Below the pieces are notes generated by a model that was given only the letters and a program-made list of their open reading frames with translations, did not search any database and was not told the origin of the DNA. Shown piece by piece: positions 60,376-64,000 of a stretch of 64,000 nt of DNA (positions are counted from its first letter, which is position 1; every line of letters starts with the position of its first letter). The position numbers and the translations under genes were made by a program. The stretch lies in the NCBI RefSeq assembly GCF_022317005.1, contig NZ_CP081006.1:1240001-1304000 (forward strand), read 5' to 3'. Source of the DNA: Mycobacterium sp. IDR2000157661 (GTDB taxonomy: Bacteria; Actinomycetota; Actinomycetes; Mycobacteriales; Mycobacteriaceae).

Positions 60376-61514
60376 CCAGACCTTCTGCCGGAAGCGGCGC
60401 GGCGGGCGTCATCCGCGAGTTCGTCGGCCTCGACTCTCCCACCGCCCGCCGGGCGGGTGCGGGCGGGCACCCGTGCCAGGGCCTCTACCACCGCTGGACG
60501 GGTCGCAGGCCGCGGGTTGCCGTGATCGCGACGCACTACCAGATCGACTTCTCCGAGCATTATCTCGCCGACTACATGGCCACCCGCGGGATCGGGTTCC
60601 TCGGGTGGAACACCCGCTATCGCGGCTTCGAGAGCAGTTTCCTGCTCGACCACGCGCTGGTCGACATCGGCGTCGGGGTGCGCTGGCTGCGCGACGTTCA
60701 GGGCGTGGACCACGTTGTGCTGCTAGGCAATTCGGGAGGCGGGTCGTTGATGGCGGCCTATCAGGCGCAGGCTGTCGACCCGCATGTGACCCCCCTAACG
60801 GGGATGCGGCCTGCGGCCGGGTTGGATGATCTGCCGCCTGCCGACGGCTACATCGCCACGGCCGCGCATCCGGGCAGGCCCGACGTCCTCACCGCGTGGA
60901 TGGACGGCGCCGTTGTCGATGAGAACGACGCTGTCGCAACCGATCCCGAACTCGACCTGTTCAGCGGTCAGAACGGTCCGCCGTTCTCGCTGGAGTTCGT
61001 ACAGCGTTACCGTGCCGCACAAGTCGCTCGCAACGACGCGATCACCGACTGGGCCGAAGCCGAACTCGTGCGCGTGCGCGCCGCCGGCTTCTCCGACCGC
61101 CCCTTCACGGTGCTGCGCACATGGGCCGATCCACGCATGGTGGACCCCACCATCGAGCCGACGAAGCGCCCGGCGAACATGTGCTACGCCGGAATCCCGT
61201 TGAAGGCCAACCGATCCGCGCGCGGTATCGCCGCGGCCACCACGGTGCGTAATTGGCTGGGCATGTGGAGCCTGCGGCACGCCCAGACCCGCGCCGAACC
61301 GCACCTGGCGCGGATCACCTGCCCCGCCCTGGTGATCAACGCCGACCAGGACACCGGTGTCTACCCGTCGGACGCAAGGCGCATCTTCGACGCGCTGGCC
61401 GGCGACGACAAATCGCGTACGGCCGTCGACACCGACCACTACTTCAACACCCCGGGCGCACGGACCGAACAGGCTGACATCATCACCAAGTGGATCGCGA
61501 AACGGTGGCGTTGA
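60372..61514 (+). CDS. Alpha/beta hydrolase, Rv0272c-like
   Basis: 380 residues. Nucleophile elbow GNSGGGS near 120, an acid near VINADQDTGVYP and His in DTDHYF near the end. In M. tuberculosis the equivalent gene sits between TetR (Rv0273c) and fadE6, the same order as here except for the inserted dehydrogenase. Substrate unknown, probably an ester or acyl compound. Confidence 0.85.
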   Translation: MTRPSAGSGAAGVIREFVGLDSPTARRAGAGGHPCQGLYHRWTGRRPRVAVIATHYQIDFSEHYLADYMATRGIGFLGWNTRYRGFESSFLLDHALVDIGVGVRWLRDVQGVDHVVLLGNSGGGSLMAAYQAQAVDPHVTPLTGMRPAAGLDDLPPADGYIATAAHPGRPDVLTAWMDGAVVDENDAVATDPELDLFSGQNGPPFSLEFVQRYRAAQVARNDAITDWAEAELVRVRAAGFSDRPFTVLRTWADPRMVDPTIEPTKRPANMCYAGIPLKANRSARGIAAATTVRNWLGMWSLRHAQTRAEPHLARITCPALVINADQDTGVYPSDARRIFDALAGDDKSRTAVDTDHYFNTPGARTEQADIITKWIAKRWR

Positions 61515-62527
61515 CCGGCGACTCTTCGCGCGAGCGCTCATCGTTGCGAGTCCTCGCCCACTTCGTCCCCGGTGACAAGGTGACTTCGTTTCTCGCGCCG
61601 GAGGCGGACTGGCTCGACGTGCGCTACTGCCCTACCGACGACGATGACGCCTTCTACCGCGAACTGGCCGAGGCGGAGGTGATCTGGCATGTGCTGCGGC
61701 CTCTTTCGGCCGACGATCTCGCCCGTGCGCCGCGTTGCCGCCTGGTCCACAAGATGGGCGCGGGTGTGAACACCATCGACGTCGGTGCCGCGACCGATCT
61801 CGGTATCGCCGTCGCCAACATGCCCGGCGCCAACGCGCCCTCGGTCGCCGAGGGCACCGTGCTGCTGATGCTGGCCGCACTGCGCCGACTGCCCGAACTG
61901 GACCGTGCCACCCGCGAGGGCAGGGGGTGGCCCTCGGACCCGAGCCTCGGCGAGACGGTGCGCGACATCGGCGGCTGCACGGTGGGACTGGTCGGCTACG
62001 GCAACATCGCCAAGACCGTCGAAACCATGGTCTCGGCGATGGGGGCACGGGTGCTGCACACCAGCACCGGCGACGACGGCCATCCGCACTGGCGGCCACT
62101 GGAAAGCCTGCTGGCCGAGAGCGACATCGTCTCGCTGCATGTGCCGCTGACCGAAGACACTGCGGGCCTGCTCGGCCACGCCGCGTTCGCGCGCATGAAG
62201 CCCGACGCGGTGCTGGTCAACACCAGTCGGGGTCCGATCGTCGACGAGTCGGCCCTGTTCGACGCGCTGCGCAGCGGCCGCCTCGCCGCCGCGGGTCTCG
62301 ACGTGTTCACCACCGAACCGGTGGCGGACGACAATCCGCTGCTCGCGCTCGACAACGTGGTGCTCACCCCGCACGTGACCTGGTACACCGCCGACACGAT
62401 GCGGCGCTACCTGCAACACGCGGTGGACAACTGCCGGCGACTGCGGGACGGCCGTGCCTTGGCCAACGTCGTGAACGGTATCGTGGGTCCCAACCGACCG
62501 GTTAATAGGGACGATCCGTCACAGTGA
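61505..62527 (+). CDS. D-isomer-specific 2-hydroxyacid dehydrogenase
   Basis: About 340 residues. NAD-binding VGLVGYGNIAKT motif near 155-166 and the catalytic region NTSRGPIVDE (near 240) with Arg, then Glu and His in TPHVTW. It acts on a 2-hydroxy or 2-keto acid; substrate unknown. GTG 61505 and TTG 61511 are both possible starts, overlapping the hydrolase stop. It is not at this place in M. tuberculosis as I recall it, so it may be an insertion into the cluster. Confidence 0.87.
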   Translation: MALTGDSSRERSSLRVLAHFVPGDKVTSFLAPEADWLDVRYCPTDDDDAFYRELAEAEVIWHVLRPLSADDLARAPRCRLVHKMGAGVNTIDVGAATDLGIAVANMPGANAPSVAEGTVLLMLAALRRLPELDRATREGRGWPSDPSLGETVRDIGGCTVGLVGYGNIAKTVETMVSAMGARVLHTSTGDDGHPHWRPLESLLAESDIVSLHVPLTEDTAGLLGHAAFARMKPDAVLVNTSRGPIVDESALFDALRSGRLAAAGLDVFTTEPVADDNPLLALDNVVLTPHVTWYTADTMRRYLQHAVDNCRRLRDGRALANVVNGIVGPNRPVNRDDPSQ

Positions 62528-62536
62528 GGTGCAGGC

Positions 62537-64000
62537 ATGCCCATCGCCATCAACCCTGAGCACAACGACCTCGCCGACTCGGTACGGTCCTTCGTCGCGC
62601 GCGTCGCGCCGTCCGAGGTGCTGCACGAGGCGCTGGAGACCCCGATCCCCAACCCGCCGCCGTTCTGGAAGGCCGCCGCCGAGCAGGGCCTGCAAGGCGT
62701 GCATCTCGCCGAATCGGTTGGGGGGCAGGGGTTCGGCATCCTCGAACTGGCGATCGTGGCGGCCGAGTTCGGCTACGGTGCGGTCCCCGGTCCGTTCGTC
62801 CCCTCGGCGATCGCCAGCGCGCTCATCGCAGCCCACGATCCCGATGCCAAGGTACTGAGCGATCTGGCCAGCGGCGACACCATCGCCACGTACGCCATCG
62901 ACTCCTCCCTCACCGCCACCCGGCACGGTGAAGGCGACGACGCCGCGCTGGTCATCCGCGGCGAGGTGCGCGCCGTGCCCGTCGCCGAGCAGGCATCGCT
63001 GCTGGTGCTGCCCGTCGCCATCGAGAGCGGCGAGGAATGGGTGGTGCTCGACGCCGACCAACTGGAGATCGAACCCGTCAAGAGCCTCGACCCGCTACGG
63101 CCGGTGGCCCACGTGCGCGCCAACGCCGTCGAGGTCACCGACGACCGCGTGCTGCGCGACCTCAGTCGCCCCCTGGCCCGAGCGCTGATCACGACGCTGT
63201 TGTCGGCGGAGTGCATCGGCGTCGCCCGCTGGGCCACCGACACCGCGTCGGCCTACGCCAAGATCCGCGAACAGTTCGGCAGACCGATCGGCCAGTTCCA
63301 GGCCATCAAGCACAAGTGCGCGTCGATGATCGCCGACACGGAGCGCGCGACCGCCGCGGTGTGGGACGCGGTCCGCGCGATCGACGAGTATCGCGAGAGT
63401 GGCTCGGACGAAAGCGCTTTCGAGTTCGCCGCCGCCGTGGCCGCGACATTGGCCCCGGAAGCCGCCCAGCACTGCGCGCAGGACTGCATCCAGGTGCACG
63501 GTGGTATCGGGTTCACCTGGGAGCACGACACCAACGTCTACTACCGGCGGGCGCTGGTGCTCGCCGCCGGCTTCGGCAGGCATGCCGACTACCCGCAGCA
63601 GGTCGTCGACGTCGCCACCAGCACCGGCATGCGCAAGCTCAACATCGACCTGGACCCCGACACGGAGAAGCTGCGCGACGAGATCCGCGCCGAAGTCTCA
63701 GCGCTGAAGGACATTCCGCGCGAGGAGCGCAACGCCGCCATCGCCGAGGGTGGATGGGTGCAGCCGCACCTGCCTGCGCCGTGGGGCCGCGCGGCGGGGC
63801 CCGTCGAGCAGATCATCATCGCCCAGGAGTTCGAGTCCGGCCGCGTCAAGCGCCCGCAGATGGGGATCGCGGCCTGGATCATCCCCTCGATCGTCGCGTT
63901 CGGCACCGAGGACCAACAGCAGCGCTTCCTGCCGCCGACGTTCCGCGGCGAGATGATCTGGTGCCAGCTGTTCTCCGAGCCCGGTGCCGGTTCGGATCTT
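62537..64000 (+). CDS. fadE6: Acyl-CoA dehydrogenase, FadE6-like (C-terminus outside window)
   Basis: 488 codons visible, open to the edge. First acyl-CoA dehydrogenase unit about 1-375, including IREQFGRPIGQFQAIKH and the FAD-site CIQVHGGIGFTWEHD near 319. A second N-terminal domain then starts (about 375 on), with WCQLFSEPGAGSD at the edge. A double-length enzyme of about 720-730 residues is the FadE6 pattern. It would start beta-oxidation of an unusual acyl-CoA together with the neighbouring genes. A GAGGTG site precedes the ATG. Confidence 0.9.
   Translation, partial: MPIAINPEHNDLADSVRSFVARVAPSEVLHEALETPIPNPPPFWKAAAEQGLQGVHLAESVGGQGFGILELAIVAAEFGYGAVPGPFVPSAIASALIAAHDPDAKVLSDLASGDTIATYAIDSSLTATRHGEGDDAALVIRGEVRAVPVAEQASLLVLPVAIESGEEWVVLDADQLEIEPVKSLDPLRPVAHVRANAVEVTDDRVLRDLSRPLARALITTLLSAECIGVARWATDTASAYAKIREQFGRPIGQFQAIKHKCASMIADTERATAAVWDAVRAIDEYRESGSDESAFEFAAAVAATLAPEAAQHCAQDCIQVHGGIGFTWEHDTNVYYRRALVLAAGFGRHADYPQQVVDVATSTGMRKLNIDLDPDTEKLRDEIRAEVSALKDIPREERNAAIAEGGWVQPHLPAPWGRAAGPVEQIIIAQEFESGRVKRPQMGIAAWIIPSIVAFGTEDQQQRFLPPTFRGEMIWCQLFSEPGAGSDL

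Overview
The window reads as chromosome from a rapidly growing mycobacterium (Mycolicibacterium-type). It is high-GC, carries a complete ESX-3 type VII secretion locus, and follows in reverse the M. tuberculosis order from fadE6 (Rv0271c) through ESX-3 (Rv0282-Rv0292) and the Rv0309/Rv0310c/Rv0312-like genes to Rv0320 and dcd (Rv0321). It also holds genes that M. tuberculosis lacks at these positions: an ammonium transporter, an aconitase, a polysaccharide synthase operon and a large secreted repeat protein. Synteny statements are from memory of that genome, not from an alignment.

Region 1-1.95 kb: ammonium transporter (cut by the window edge) and dcd, both leftward. Region 1.97-11.1 kb: a compact phage-satellite-like (phiRv-like) element integrated in a tRNA-Gly(CCC) gene. 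It is bounded by a 38-bp direct repeat. It carries a tyrosine integrase translationally coupled to a repressor, and a small excisionase that heads a chain of overlapping small genes. It also has a DUF3631 ATPase, a 49-bp-arm inverted repeat that may be an origin, a HK97-type capsid protein and an HNH endonuclease. An LppP/LprE-like cargo gene with a divergent HTH gene sits at the left end. No terminase, portal, protease or tail gene is visible. The core covers the 5' half of the tRNA, so the surviving tRNA now depends on element DNA for its upstream sequence. Two degraded copies of tRNA-Gly sequence further right (12.6 and 13.0 kb) bracket a lipase gene and a truncated sugar kinase. They suggest earlier insertions at the same target.

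Region 13-25.9 kb is mixed: a hypothetical protein, an aconitase, an alpha/beta hydrolase, an acyl-CoA synthetase, a 997-residue secreted repeat protein, small exported proteins and an SDR oxidoreductase. Region 25.9-30.7 kb is a leftward operon of five genes: GH26-like glycosidase, GAF-PP2C phosphatase, cellulose-synthase-like glycosyltransferase, STAS antagonist and RsbW-like kinase. The first four are joined by 4-base stop/start overlaps. It therefore pairs a polysaccharide synthase with a full partner-switching module. Region 31-42.8 kb holds cell-envelope genes: a DUF7159 gene with two apparent frameshifts, an exported cupin, a membrane Hsp70-like protein with a threonine-rich tail, a Rieske/FAD oxidoreductase, an L,D-transpeptidase-like protein, a PAP2-DagK fusion, a second PAP2 protein, a trans-aconitate methyltransferase and a hydrolase.

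Region 42.8-57.4 kb is ESX-3 (eccE3-mycP3-eccD3-espG3-esxH-esxG-PPE4-PE5-eccC3-eccB3-eccA3, all leftward), with IdeR-box-like palindromes ahead of eccA3. Region 57.5-64 kb has two TetR-controlled lipid/redox clusters with clear palindromic operators, ending in a fadE6-like acyl-CoA dehydrogenase cut by the window edge.
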